A stretch of 64,000 bases of DNA from Ceraceosorus guamensis (Eukaryota; Basidiomycota; Exobasidiomycetes; Ceraceosorales; Ceraceosoraceae): positions 62,001 through 126,000 of the forward strand of contig NW_020290041.1 of NCBI RefSeq assembly GCF_003144195.1, read 5' to 3'. This document shows, one piece after another, positions 11,397 to 24,044 of this stretch (position 1 is its first letter; each line of letters opens with the position of its first letter). Under the pieces are notes generated by a model, which was not told the DNA's origin, did not search any database, and saw only the letters and a list, made by a program, of their open reading frames with translations. Both the position numbers and the translations under genes were made by a program.

Positions 11397-12200
11397 TCGT
11401 GTGGGACTCGGTGGACAAGATGATGTTGCCAGGCTGGGTCATTGCTCGCGATCTTCCTCAAAGTTGTACAATTTCCAATCAGCAAGCCGAAGAGCAAGCA
11501 TCATCAGCAACATCCCTCTTTCGTTCCTCGCCGCCCGGGCCGCGCGCGCTCCGGTGCTAGTCGCGTGTCCTTCAGACGAGTCATTGTCCGGGTAAATGGG
11601 CTCAGCGCCACAGGGAGTGCGGTATGAATCCCGCCCAAGCATTGCCAGCAGGAAGATCGTGATGAGGGTGGGCAGCATGCCCATCTGTGTGGCACAGCAC
11701 GGTCAATCGCGAGGGTGGCATTGCAAAGGGCCCGCTGCTGTTGGCGCTGATGTCTTTCCACGTGGGAAGTGTGGCCGGATACGTGATTCACGAGTGTCAC
11801 TGACTGAATTGCGCGCACGGTGCACCGCATGATCGCGGAGGTGTGTGCCTGTGTGCGGGCCCGCGGCTGGGCGCGCAAACGATGATGAGCTAGGTCGATC
11901 GAGCAGCGCAGCATCAGCGCGTCAGCGTTGAATGCGGGGAGGAGGTGCGTGCGTGCAGCGTGTGTGCAGCGAACAGCGCCGGCTCCCCCAACACTCACAC
12001 TCGCCGGCAATTCGTGAGAAGCGGCTTTGCCGATCGAGCGAACGAGCGCGAGGTCGGTCGATCGATCGATTGTTGTGAAAAGTCGTGAGAGGGGGTAGCG
12101 CTCTCGACTTGATCACACTACTACCACCATCCCCGCTCACCATTAGAAGTCATCAACCAGCATTCTTCGCCATATCATCTCTAGATAGAACCACTTCAAG
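11397..12200. other. Intergenic spacer / ACBP promoter
   Basis: No exon is seen. It holds a GATC tandem run at 12057-12070 and a GTGATTCACGAGTG motif near 11789. The region before 12201 is pyrimidine-rich and should be the 5' leader of ACBP. Confidence 0.45.
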
Positions 12201-13098
12201 ATGTCCTCTGCTCAATTCGACAAGGTGAGATGGCGAGCAGCCTGGGGTTGGGTAACAGCTATGGTGTCGATGTGTCACAGCGCAGTAGCTGACCGGCCCT
12301 TGCCCTTTCGACGAACCTTTTGATATGTAGGCCGTGTCCATCATCGGCAGCATGCCCAAGGTGAGTGTCCCTGTAAGCGTGTCTGCTGCAACACGAGTCA
12401 AGCATGACTGATGAGTCCGACTACCATTCTGCTGTTCTGCGCATCGTAGGATGGACCTGTGCAGCCCACCCAAAGCGACCAGCTGACCTTTTACGGACTG
12501 TTCAAGCAAGCCAGCAATGGTGATGTCAACACCAGCCGTCCGGGTATGATGGGTAAGTTTTGAAAGACATGTTGAGATGGGCTGAGCTTAGGATGATCGC
12601 AAGAAGAGTACGAATGCGCTGCGGGACTGGAGATTGTTGATAACTGTTGACCCGCCATGTATACAGACTTTACGGGAAAGGCCAAGTGGGATGCTTGGAA
12701 GAGCCGCGAGGGTCTTTCTGCTGATGAGGCCAAGAAGGAGTACGTCGACCACTTGCTCTCTGTGAGTGTCATAGTGCATACAGGTACACCGCTGGTGCTT
12801 TGCGGGGTTGCGAGAAAAGCCAAGGGAGTAAATGAGCTGCTGGATCATAGGGAAAGCGGAAAGTCAGGCCAAAGCGGCCACTCTGATTCCGGCGCTGCGT
12901 GCTGACCTGAATTTCACCTCTCAAATATTCGATGACGACTTCCTATAGCTGCTCGACAAGCACTCTGGTTAGTGTGCTCCTAAGAGCTCTCCTCTGGACC
13001 CTGTTCCGCTCTGGCTGATCTTTGGCTGCTGCTTCTCCTTCCTTCGCACAGACAATGAGGACGCAAAGAAGTGGGCGGACGAGATCAGAGCCGCCTAA
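12201..13098 (+). CDS. ACB1: Acyl-CoA-binding protein
   Basis: Cytosolic carrier of medium- and long-chain acyl-CoA. Six small exons (12201-12224, 12331-12360, 12450-12552, 12667-12761, 12949-12967, 13052-13098) give 105 aa, near the family's usual 86-105. The sequence shows all ACBP landmarks: [62 protein letters not shown]. The Tyr, Lys and Trp residues that contact the CoA adenine and phosphate are in place. Exon 5 is only 19 nt. Phase is preserved at all five junctions, and the last exon gives the charged NEDAKKWADEIRAA helix. Confidence 0.95.
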
Positions 13099-13210
13099 AC
13101 GGCGATCGGACTGGGAAGATCGAGAGCATCAATGCATTCCTACTTCCGGCTTTGAATACACGTTCTGCGATTCGCTGGCCGTGCAAATGACAACAAATTG
13201 ATCCAGAAGT

Positions 13211-13276
13211 CTTTTGAGCCCAGCGTTCGACAGTCTCGAAGTCCTTTTGAGCCCAATGTTCGACAGTCTCGAAGCC
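13211..13276. repeat. Two-copy tandem repeat, about 33-nt unit
   Basis: Two adjacent copies of a unit starting CTTTTGAGCCCA and ending CGACAGTCTCGAAG differ at only a few bases, so the duplication is recent or maintained. Confidence 0.85.
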
Positions 13277-13987
13277 CCCCTCGTGCGTTCCTCACGAGCT
13301 TACCCAACGAGGTTGAAGCGATTCACAGTGCAAGTGAGGCACCTCGCCTCTCGCTATCACGAGGATTCCGACACAAGCATGAGGTGAGGTGCGTGCCAGT
13401 GCGATGGGTGACTGTGGTCGAGCGCAGGGCTTGCTCAAAGCCGCAATCTGGAGCGAGCCGCACCGGCCGTGCAAAATGCAGCTTCGCTTCGCTAGTATAA
13501 TTTCTTTTTTGGTGCTTGCAAGCTCTTCGAAGACAAGTCACTTGCACGGACAAGTCAAGGTGAATGGCGTCTGAACGAATGTCGAAGCGAATGGAGGAGA
13601 GGCCGAAAGGGGGACGTAACGGTTGGCATACTTGGCACCTTTGTTTTCTTTCGCGGGGGTTCATCAATCCCGTGCGTGACGCTGCAGCTGGTTTGGCCTA
13701 GAGACGCTTTATGAAAGGTCTTGAATTTGGTGAACGATCGCATTCCGATCACTTGCGAGTGCACGACTTTTGATTGCGGAAGCGCGCACGTTTCGAAATC
13801 CGGTGCCGCAGAGAGGGTTGGCGGCACATCGATACCTATCGTAGGTGCACCCCTCTATCGCGGTGTTCATCAGCGTGAGCGTAGCCTTGGGCCTGCGCAG
13901 CATGCATGCTTGTTGTTGCCGTGCGGCATATGATTTACAAATACTATTGCTATAGCAGCTCCTCGCGACATGTGTAAGCAACCAGAA

Positions 13988-14010
13988 GCCAGGCCAGGCC
14001 AGGCCAGGCC
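13988..14010. repeat. (GCCAG)n short tandem repeat
   Basis: Four to five GCCAG units, followed by a degenerate GCCC-rich extension. Confidence 0.85.
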
Positions 14011-15841
14011 CGCCCAGCCCGGCGAATGTGCAGCTTGCGCACGCCGGTCCTATCTTCAGCAGCAGCAGCATCAGCTATCATCATGGACATGCACGCAGCA
14101 TCAGCATCCGCATAGACTCACACTGCACAGCAACCGCGCATCGATTGCGGCCTTGAATTCCTATATATACCTGCGCAGCTTCTGCACAGCAATCACGATC
14201 GAGCGTTGCGCACGCTCATACGCCCGCCCGCCGATGCTGCTGCTGCTGCTGCCTGTGTTTGCCTGCGTTGAGGCCAGCAGCATATGCAGACGATTGTCAG
14301 ATCAGCAGAGTCAGCGCGCGTGGAAAGGGAAGATCAAGGCGTGCATGTGCGCATGGACTCGTGATTGACAGCCCTGTGAGTGAGTGCATGGTGGCTCCAA
14401 CAAAAGTATAGAGCTAGTAGCTAGGCTCGCTGACATGGGTGGCTGCTGGATGGGACTCCATATGAGACACACGACTGCAATCAAGTCACACTCACACTAG
14501 TACTCACATACATCAGCACTCACACTCACATTGACTACCGCGGCACGGTAAGCCGCTGCACGCGCCCAATTCCAAGATCCACTCAAGACTCGCTTTTCGG
14601 GCCGCGGCACAGCATGCTTAATTGTGACTTTCATCGAAACAGCTATATCATATAGCTGGCAGATCGAGCCATCAGAAGAAAGTTGCAGGTGCAAAAAAAA
14701 AAAACAAGAATGGAAGCGAGTACCTCTATACACAATCAGAATGACTGCATACAGCATGGTCGTCAGTGAGCTGTTATAGCCTCCAGCTGCAAGTTGAAAT
14801 CAAAGTAGGCCATCTTATTCCGATTGACATTCATTTCTTGATTTCTTGTTTGCCTCTGCCGGCTTGACTGCTATCTCTTTGTATGCGAAGATCACACCTA
14901 TTTTGATTGCCATCTCGACGACTCGATCGCGCCTCGCGACCGCATACATGCAGCAAGTGTCCAATTCAAGTCGCGAGTCGCGCTTGAGCTACCGCGTATA
15001 GTTGCACGGCGCACTCGTGATCGCGACTGGACTTCCCTCTCGCCGCTCTCGCGAGGTGCCGCGCCGCCCTGCGTCACTTGTTCACGTGCCAGCCAGTTCA
15101 CTTCAGCCATTCTTCAATCCCATCCACCTTCCCTCCGCATCTCTTCTCTTTGCGATCGTCTCCAGCCGATCTTGCCCTGACGTTGAACGATCAAGCGGCC
15201 GACGTGCTCATACTACTGCCCAAAACAACAGCAGTGGTGCAAGGATCGCGTCACTGTCCCCCGCGTCATACTTGGCATACATACTGATACCACGCATCTA
15301 TATATATACACATGTGTGTGTGTACACGTACCCACTCCTCCTACTCAGATCCACTTTACGGAATCATTTCGGCGCGACTTCGATTTCATCTTCGGCAAAG
15401 GACCGGTCCCTTCAGTCGCGATCGGATCTAAATTCCTGCCCGCAACTTCCGTCGCAACAGGCCAGCTGAATAGGCCGCTATAGCCAGGCCACAACAAGCC
15501 TAGCTTCGTCGATATCCGAACTCCTCAACGCGACTTGTTCACCCCACAATTTGGTTCGCCCTTTTTTCTCTTTTCCCTTTGTAAAGGGCCCGCGTTCAAT
15601 TCTATCCTGCCATCGTTTGGACTGAACAGCGTCGCCCAGATCAGGATAGATAGCCGGTAGGATCAAGCGGCCGGACTTGAGCGGGCAGGCGACATTCGGA
15701 TCGGGCAAACCTGCGGTCCCTCTTCCACTTGCGCCCCCTTGCCCCACCCCCGCCAAGCCTAGCCTTTCCTACATATTCGATCTCGACCTTTGCGACACAA
15801 CGAAGCACCATTGGCTGAAGTCACAGCTCAGGCGTTTGGAA

Positions 15842-18800
15842 ATGCATGCTCCACTGGCAACTCTCGCAGTGCACTGGCACGGATGTAGGGGAGAGCTACC
15901 TCCTCCATTGGTCGTGAGTGTACCTGGCATGGATGGGACAGGTAGCCCGATCGATGATCGGCATGCTTGCTATGGCGACGAGATCGGCAATAGGAAATTG
16001 GCGCTCGCCAAATGCCAGACTGCGGATCAGTAGGCTCAATGAAGAGTCAAGGCTTCCATAGCTGAACAAAGGGAACAACAGCGACGATCCTGCTTGCTGC
16101 GTAGCTGATACTGTTCCTCCTCTTTACGCTGTCAGGGCGCCTCGGTCACCCTTGTGGATTCTGGCCCAGGGTCAGGCGAGGCCGGCAAAGTCTACTTGTT
16201 TGGGGGCAGGCTCGTCTCGACGCGGCGCATGGTCAACACGCTCTACGAGTTGGATCTTTCCACTCTGCAATGGTCAAGCATAGAGGGTTTTGGCAGGACA
16301 GGTACCCTCAACGGCCACGGATCGGAGTCGAGTGCGCCACAAGCGGGACCCAGCTCGAGCCCAGAGCTGGCCACCTCTTCATCTTCTGGTCGCGCGCCGC
16401 AACCTCGTTATTTCCACAGCACCGACCTGTGGGAAGATCGGCTGGTCGTCTTTGGTGGGATGGGCTACGCTCAAGGTGCTGCCGCATCGGCCAAGGGCAC
16501 ATCAGGCGCTCCGAATGGGACTTCAGACCCAAAGAGCCCAAAGGCGGATGGTTCGCAGTCAGACGCCCTGTGCGTGCTGGACGAGATCATCGCCTTTGAC
16601 CTCAAAGCTCGAGAGTGGGACTTTGAATTCGCAGCTCAGCCAGCGATGAGGCCCTCGACACCATCGACCAGACCTCCTACACCGGTGCCGAGGTATGCTC
16701 ATCTGAGCGCTTTGACCTCAGACTTTCTGGTGATCATAGGAGGTCAGAACATGTCGAATCAGTACGTCGAGGAGATCAACGTGTTCGACTTGCGCGTCAA
16801 AAGGTGGATCATCACGCATCATTTTCCAAGGCAGTGCGGGTCGTACAGGTCTTTGGCGGTGGTTGGCAGATCGGCAGTGCAGGAAGCGCAGCTGCGAGGC
16901 GACGAGAGACAATCACACAGAGCATCGGCGCCGTATGGCAAGGGGCGCGAGGGGGATGCGGTCGCTGCGACGGGTGACGATGGGCCCTCCATGGCCGGCT
17001 CGTCGATCGTCTCTCCGACAGACACTAGAAGCAGTCGAAGTGGTAGCGCGGTGGGTGCAGCGACTAGCGCAAGAACGCCGCAATCCTTTGGTAGCAGTCC
17101 TCCCACAACCGCCACGGGAAGCCTGGATCGGAGTGGCATGCTTGCTTCATCCTCTTCGAACGGCGCAGCGCTGGACTTGCTACCGATGAGCGTTGAGCCG
17201 CGCAATGAGCATGGTCTGTCTCTGCCATTGCCCCTCTTCATCTACACGAATTACAACTTCACTGATGTGAAGAGGGAGCTCGAAGTGGTCAACTTGAGGA
17301 GGATGGAGAGTGGCAACTCGATGGCCCCTGGCTCATCTTCTCAGTCTGGTTTGAGCGATGCGACGACCGGACTGAGCGCGAGCACGGCGCTGAAGGTGGA
17401 GGATCGCTCCAAAGACATGGCTGGCGCATCTTTGCCGCCCGGCTTGCGCTTTCCGACTGGCGCGATGCTCGGATCCCACCTCATCATCTCGGGCACCTAC
17501 TTGGCCAACACTTCGCAGACATTTTCCATTTGGGCCTTGCACGTGCCTACGATGCAGTGGACCAGGCTAGACATGGGCAACGTGCTTTCCACCGGTTCGT
17601 GGAACAGAGCGGTGCTGTGGCCCAGCAAGAACAAACTCATCGTATTTGGAAACAGAGCTCGCGATCTCGTGCAGGATTACAACCACAGGCAAACCAATTG
17701 GGATCACGTCTTGCTGCTCAATCTAGAATCTTGGGGCATCAGTCAGCCGCCAGCGCGACCGATGAGTGATGAAGCCATGCAGATGGGCCTGGACTCTCTC
17801 ACAGCAGCCACCGCGGGCAGCTTTGCGTATGGACTGGAAGGCGGAGCCAAGTCTTTGAGCGAAAGCACGTCGGAGAGGATCGTGCCGCCGCTCATGTCCC
17901 TAGCGCTCAATGGACGAGGCGATTTCGAGATTGTCTGTGCTGATGGCATTCGCTTGGGCTGCCACCGCGTCATTCTGGAAAAGAGGTGGTCTTGGTTCGC
18001 GGCGAAGATGCGGGAGTACAGGAGGCAAGCTCGGCACGCGGCACGCGCTCAGTCGAGCTCGCGCAGAGAGCGAAGCATCGCGACGCACAGCGAGGAAAGC
18101 GCCGGCAATTCTTCCAGACCTTCATTGTCTAGCATAATCAGCACCGGCACTATTCGCGCCCTGCTCGACTCTGATGAGGAAGGAAACGATTCGGGAGAGA
18201 GCGGTGGGACGCATCACGGATTTCTGCCGGGAAAGCATGCGGAGGCTGGCCGGTCCAAGCAGAGTGCGGGCGCGGAAGCTGCAAGGAGCGATCCGGAAGG
18301 AAGCTCTCGAAACGAGATCACACCTTGGGGCTCCTCAGATCCGAGACTTACCCCTCGCCTGCTGCATCTGAACGAGCCCTCTCCCGTTGTGCTAGCGCTC
18401 CTCCAATTCTTCTACGCCAGATGCATTTGCACCCCGCTGCAACGGCATCCCGGCATGATTGCTTCCTTGCTCATCATCGCTTCCGCCTATCACATGGCTG
18501 ATCTGGATGCTTGGGCCAGGCATGCAGCTCACGTTGCTCTGAACAGGCAACTCGTCCCCCCTGCCGGCTCCTCGAACGTATCCTCACCGACCGTTGCTTA
18601 TCGAGAAAGGGAAGATATTCCTACACACGAACGGCATCGTTACGCAGTGGCACTGTATGAGACCGCAGCGCTGTGTGGGCACGAAGCATTGCAGATCAAA
18701 GCTCTCCGCAACATCATGTCCATTTCGAAATGGGCCAACAGGACTTCTCAAGGCTCCAATACTGCCCGCAACTCTATTCAGGGGGATGAGGCGGCCAGCG

Positions 18801-20128
18801 CTGCCGCTCTGGCATCCACTGCATCGGGCTCCACCCGAGAACAGCTCGCTGCTGTAGGACGCTTGGACTCAAGATCGGGCAGCGTGGGGAGCTCGCAAGC
18901 GCCGTATAGCCCAGCGCGCACGCCTGGTGGGCGGACCTCGATCTCTCAGCAGCTGGCCACATCTCGCCCCTCTGCACACTCGGCGTCATCAACGCCCCTT
19001 GCAGAGGCCGATACCGACCCGCTTGATGCAGAGCACTATGAGCTTGCCGACGAGGGAAGGAGCGGTCCGCTAACGCGTAGGAGGGGACTTTCGAAAGCGG
19101 AGCGCATGCTTGGCATCAGCAACAGCAGCGCCAAAGCGGAGAGAATGTTGGGAATCTCTAGCATGGAGGCATCTGCGGCAGGCTTGCACGAGAGCCCCTC
19201 GAGAACGGGTACGCCCAACAACGTTGGAGCGGGAGCGCGAGGACTGAACCACGATTCTAGTGCTCAGTTGGCCGGCAGCAATGCTTCCGGTCAGCGCCGG
19301 CCGAGCAACGCACCGTCTGCGAGCAATCAGGCCTTTATGCTGTCCTCGCGGACACCGAGCGGCGGTGCAGCGTCTGTATCAACTCAGCCAAACGCGCCAT
19401 CCGCTGCTGGGCCTGCTTCGGCACGCAAACGTTTCAGTCTGTTTGGCAGTAGTCGCAGCACGAGCGAGAGCAATGCGAGCTCGTCGACGTCGACCGTCAA
19501 TGCACAAAGGGCGAATGCGCAAGGATACGAGCATGACGAGGGGGTGGCATCGAGGTCTAGCTTGGAACGCCTTCAATTGGAAAGGCCAAGTCACCTGCGC
19601 GCCGAGCTCGAGAGGGCGCACTCTGGCGGCGAAGTTTCGGTGCGCAGCGGTAGGAGCGCATCGAATGCGAGCGGAGCGGCATCGCCCCATTTTATTGACA
19701 GTCAACAGTCGCCCTCGCCCACTTCGCCGACTCTGCGATCCGGCTTTCCTCGCTCGGGTGCCGGTGCTGGTGCGGGAGGATTGGTCGCAAAGGGAGCAGG
19801 CCAATCTGCTAATGCAGCGGCATCGTCCTTGTCGCTGGGTGGTACAGCAAGTCAGCATCACGATGGAAATGGAAGCTACGCTTCTGCGCAAGGCCACCAG
19901 TACCTTGCAGACAAGCGGACCAACATGTCCACTCATCTCGCACCGATTCGAGGTCGGCCTAGTCCGGCTGGAAGTCCACAGCCTCAAGCGCAGCCTCAAC
20001 CCTTCTTTGCAGGCGCTAGTCCAGCAATGGCCTCGACGACCGGTGGCAGACCAAGAGCGGACAGTTCGGCGGCGATGACCCAGAACGATAGGGATGCTCG
20101 GTACGGTAGAGCTGCCTGGCAAATTTAG
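15842..20128 (+). CDS. Kelch-repeat / BTB protein, Ral2-like
   Basis: Two exons, 15842-15913 and 16136-20128, 1354 aa. The splice restores the strand ELPPPLVGASVTLV that opens the first Kelch blade. Blades then show KVYLFGGRLV, NTLYELDLSTLQW, DRLVVFGGMGY, PVPRYAHLSAL, FLVIIGGQN and VFDLRVKRW. About residue 610 begins a BTB half (DFEIVCADGIRLGCHRVILEKRWSWF). Its second half (LNEPSPVVLALLQFFY, GMIASLLIIASAYHMADL) follows after some 115 disordered residues. The last 400 residues are Ser/Gly/Ala-rich, with two copies of KAERMLGIS. Kelch plus BTB order resembles fission-yeast Ral2, a Ras1 activator; that role is inference. The start is uncertain: an upstream exon may exist, as no ATG precedes 15842 in frame nearby. 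Confidence 0.85.
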
Positions 20129-20551
20129 GCAAAAGGTCGACGAGGCGGACCACGTGTAGCGGTAGCGAAAGGGCGCTGCTTTGCCCATAATCCGCCTCAC
20201 GTGGGCCCCCTCCCCCGTTTCAAATCGTCCCTGACCTTGGCTTGCTGGTTCGCATGTACAACACTGCCCGAATGCAAAATCTTGCGTGGGACGCTTGCCT
20301 TTTGCTCAACTCATGCAACGCCTGACTTGTATGCCACTCGTTTGGCAAGCATCCACTTGAAGGTCTGGCTTTTGTGCGTGAGACGACGTGAGCTTATGCG
20401 CACTCGGCCCAAAGCGAGCAGAGGATCATCGAACAAAACTTCAAATGGATTACAAAGGGCGTGCAGATGGCAGTGGATGGGAGTGATGGATGCAGGGGAT
20501 GCTACGTACTTGCACAATTTCCCACGACGCATTTCCACGATGCACCTCGCT
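20129..20551. other. Convergent spacer
   Basis: Between the stops of the Kelch/BTB and endopolyphosphatase genes. No feature is recognised beyond the 3' ends expected here. Confidence 0.5.
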
Positions 20552-23157
20552 TCAATCCAAAGCTCCAGAATCAGCGTATATCCTCCTCCTATATCTCTTC
20601 CACAGTTTCTTGTCGCTTGCAAGCCGTCTGCCAAACTGGAGCAGATCAGGTATGGTCAAGGAAGGCAGGTCCCAATCCGTCAGATGCTTTAGACGCTTGG
20701 GCATGTGCAATTTTCGACGTTTGCTCATCTCGGTACCGCCATGGAGCTGGTCCGACTCCGAAGAGCGATATCGGCCATATATCCATCTAGGAGGATCCGA
20801 CTTGAGCCTCTTCAATTCGGCTTGCAACAGATGCTTTGGAACGGGTATGTGCTTGGCGGCTGAGGAGTCGCTCGGGTGCGCGTGGTTTCCTTGTGGCTTG
20901 CTCACACCCCTTTCGAGCGCCGAAGAGTCGCCCTGCTGCAGAAGCTCGGCCCACAGCGTCTCGGGCTGATACGTAGCATACTCCAAGTAGAACTGCAGGC
21001 CGTCGGACTTCTTGCGAGACGCGCGTTCCCAGTGCATCGCATCGATGTCCGCCTCTCGCCCATTTGCTGCGTCCAAATCGCAGATCCACTGAGAGTAGCC
21101 AAGAAGACTGAAACGGCCATTGCTTCGGCTTGGAGAGGATGGCGAGACATGACGAGGCAGGTTCTTGTGTTTACGATGCTTTTTGCGTCGATGCTTGCGC
21201 TTCGCCGTGTGTGGGGAAGCTCCTTCATGCCGCGCTCCAAACATATCCGTCTCGGCCAATTCGTCTGCCTCGCTCTCCGCTCCCATTGTTTGGGCTGAGC
21301 GTAGCTCGACAAGCTGCCCGCCAACGTCTTCTAAGTTACGTTCGGTCGACGACAGATTTTGGAGGGACCCATGCCGCGCACGGGTGACGTTGTAAGTCCA
21401 TACTCTGACAGCAGGCCAGAAGGTACTGTCGACGTGATCAAGACGACAGCAATCGTCAGCCTCAAGCACTCGCATGTAGGCTTCACCTCAAAATGTCTAC
21501 CTCAATCACTCACGGAACGATGCTGGGCGCCGCAAAGAATGCGTGGTACAGATCTAAATCCGTCCGAGCTTCACCAGGCAAAGTCTTGAAGTCGTGTCTC
21601 AGGTCCGCGCTGAGACTTTGAGCGTGCACCTCTTCATCGCGCGTAGTGTTGCCATGCTCATCGGCTCGGCGTTCGACAAAAATTTGCAAACGTGCTGAAG
21701 TGAGCGCGTCATCGCGCTGCGACATCGCGTCACTGTTGGCTGAGGAGTCTTCCTGAATGAACAAGCCGTCCACGTTCATGTGGCCGTAGTGTTGCCCAAC
21801 TATCGTGTCTTGAAATCGAAGCACAATGTCTGTATATCTATCGTAACCTAAGTTCGGAGAGCACAAGAAGTTTGATAAGCCCTGTCTGCTCCCAAGCCGC
21901 ATGTGAGCGCAGAACTCACATCTGGGAAAGTAGTTCCCAGCAGTCGGAGGGACGTGGCCGATGAGATGCACAGCGGCTCCTCGCTTCCTGAGCATTCCCA
22001 ACTGAGCCTCTAACCAATCCAAATGTCTGCTCCCCGGATCTTCTTGGTCCTTTTTGCCCTTTTTGGATCTCTTGCACCCATCCACTGCTCTATTGGAATC
22101 GTACCACCACAACGTGTTCAGGCTCAGCACCCACAGGTTCTGGGATGGAAGAACCTCTTTGGAGTAGTAGCCTCCAACGAAAAATGTGTGTGACTGATCT
22201 TCTGGGATATGATCTGTCCAGATGGACAGGTAGCTTCGCGTCACATCGTTAGGACCAGCAAAGAGAATGTTATGAGGGAACTGTGATTGGCATCGACTTG
22301 CCTCGAGTTAGCTTGAGCCTTTGTGGGCAGACCGGTAGCGCAGGCGCAGTGCGTGCGCCAATGCCCAGCTCACGTTCCGTAGCCCGCCAGGACTCACAAT
22401 GTCGTTGTTGCCAATAGTAGGAACGAGAGGCACACCAGGAAATCGCTTCTCGAGCGCTCCTACGGCCCATCTATTGAGTTCGTATATCTCCGGTCTGGTT
22501 CTAGGATGGCCAGAATCTAAATCGTGTCTGGCAGAATCACCTGTCCAAATGATGAAATCCACTCCTCGTCCTCCATCTGCTTCATCATGCCTTGTGCTCA
22601 CTTCTGATGCACGTTCCCCTCGCGAGGTTGAGGTTGAGGTGGGCATGAAGTTGTGCGCAAGCCAATCTAAGGAGGCTTCTATCAAGTGTGGAGGCGAGTC
22701 GCAGTCGCTGGGAGGGCGATCATCGCAGAAGTCAGGGTCAGCAGATGATCGATTCCAAGATCAAAGTCTTGCCCAACAGCCTCTTATTCATTGCACGAGC
22801 TAATCAGCAGCCTTTGGCAAGGTCTTTGCACGAGCACTCTTCTACACAGCTGCGATGCGCAGGGCCTCTCTCTCACCTTATAGGCGTACCCCATGCCCCT
22901 GCTCTCCTTCCGCCCTTTGGTTTCTTCTCATGACAGCCCCCCTCGACGCTCCCTCCAGGCAAGTAGAATGGATCGGGATGTAGGTCTGTGATGTGCAAGA
23001 AACGACCGTATGCGCTCGAAGCTGACGAGTAGGAAGGCTGATCCGTCCGAAAAGGAATTTGAATGCAGCAGACTTGAGGCATTGGAATGCTGAGGTGGAG
23101 GAACAAGCCCGACAAGAAGAGTGAGACTGCCCTTCGGGCACTCAAGACCGGCAACAT
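20552..23157 (-). CDS. PPN1: Vacuolar endopolyphosphatase
   Basis: Cleaves long inorganic polyphosphate chains in the vacuole. Five exons on the minus strand: 23157-22877, 22707-22398, 22280-21920, 21847-21514, 21425-20552, giving 719 aa. A signal-anchor helix (VSLFLSGLFLHLSI) follows the short cytosolic N-terminus, as in yeast Ppn1. Metallophosphatase motifs are FLHITDLHPDPFY, a DCDSP after the first splice, DFIIWTGDSARHD, PTIGNNDIFPHN, LIGHVPPTAGNYFP and IVGQHYGHMNVD. Together they supply the metal-binding Asp, Asn and His residues. The C-terminal WTYNV strand and a final LPSLTIPDLLQFGRRL...LWKRY helix are family-specific. A Lys/Arg-rich loop (KRKHRRKKHRKHK) lies between. Each junction was chosen because it restores a family motif. 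Confidence 0.94.
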
Positions 23158-24044
23158 GATGTCCTGAGACGATTCCAAAGCGATTAGACTTGGCAATTCG
23201 CTGGTCTGATCGGTTTCACTGGCAAGCTGTAGCCACCTCTACGGTGTTGAGGTGCGCACACGGAGCTGGCGTGAAGAGCAGCCCTTGTGTGATCAAGCCG
23301 GCGTCCTTCGGCTCAGGCTCCGCAGCTTCAGAGTCCCTAGGTCTTCGGGTCACAACGAGACTGCTGTCCTTCTGGCGTCCCTCTCGATCTTGCACTGAGC
23401 GCCCAAACGAGTGACTTCTACTTGCGTCTTGCGTTCCTCGATGGCTCGATCCAAGTAGCGCGCTGACGTATCTATCCAACCTCATCCCCGGACCTCTGCA
23501 CCAAGGAAAGCAAGCCGCGACCCGCTGAGAGGACCCGCTAAAGTATGGAGTGCTGCTCAGGAGAGTGACAACGAGAAGAAGCGGAAGACATCAGTGGGAC
23601 GTATCGCGAATGCTTTGCAAGGCGCTTCAGCATTCATACAGGTGATAATGCACGTGCACCTCCTCGGCTGTTTACGCTAAGCTGGCCAGTGAGCGCCGAT
23701 CACGTGCGGTGCCGCTTGACAGCTTCCCCCAAAGTTGCATGGATGTAGGTGACGCATACAGGCGCTTCGTGAACCATGTCCCACCGACCTCTTCCGTCGT
23801 GTTCCCCTCTGCCTCTCAAAGCCAACACCTTTTGCAGATCATTTTAACAGCAGCGTAGTCGTCGGCCAGTAAAGGCAGCGCAAGCGGTGAGAAATTGTAG
23901 CGAAGGTACAGCAGGACGACCGAACGCGTTTGGGGTCCCGCCATCCAAGCTGCAGAACAACCATCGCCTCAAGTCACAGGTCCTCTCATAGCTGGCCAGC
24001 TGCAACGCTTCATCCCAAGGACCCTGGCAGCATCCCAAACGAAC
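23158..24044. other. Divergent promoter region
   Basis: Shared upstream region of endopolyphosphatase (-) and AP-1 sigma (+). Short open stretches occur, but none has exon-like signals. Confidence 0.45.

Larger units (their letters stand above)
13099..15841. other. Long intergenic spacer
   Basis: About 2.7 kb without a supported gene. It holds a tandem pair of about 33-nt units at 13211-13276, a GCCAG pentamer run at 13988-14010, an A-tract at 14694-14704 and TATATATA near 15298-15308 next to a TG run. Part of the right end should be the promoter and leader of the Kelch/BTB gene. Confidence 0.5.

Noticed and set aside
19260-20200. Two frames of about 270 codons overlapping the Kelch/BTB tail
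   Set aside because: They lie inside the low-complexity coding tail of the Kelch/BTB protein and have Arg-rich shadow composition.
23216-23485. 89-codon minus-strand frame in the PPN1/AP-1 sigma spacer
   Set aside because: No family resemblance, and it sits in the shared promoter region of two divergent genes.
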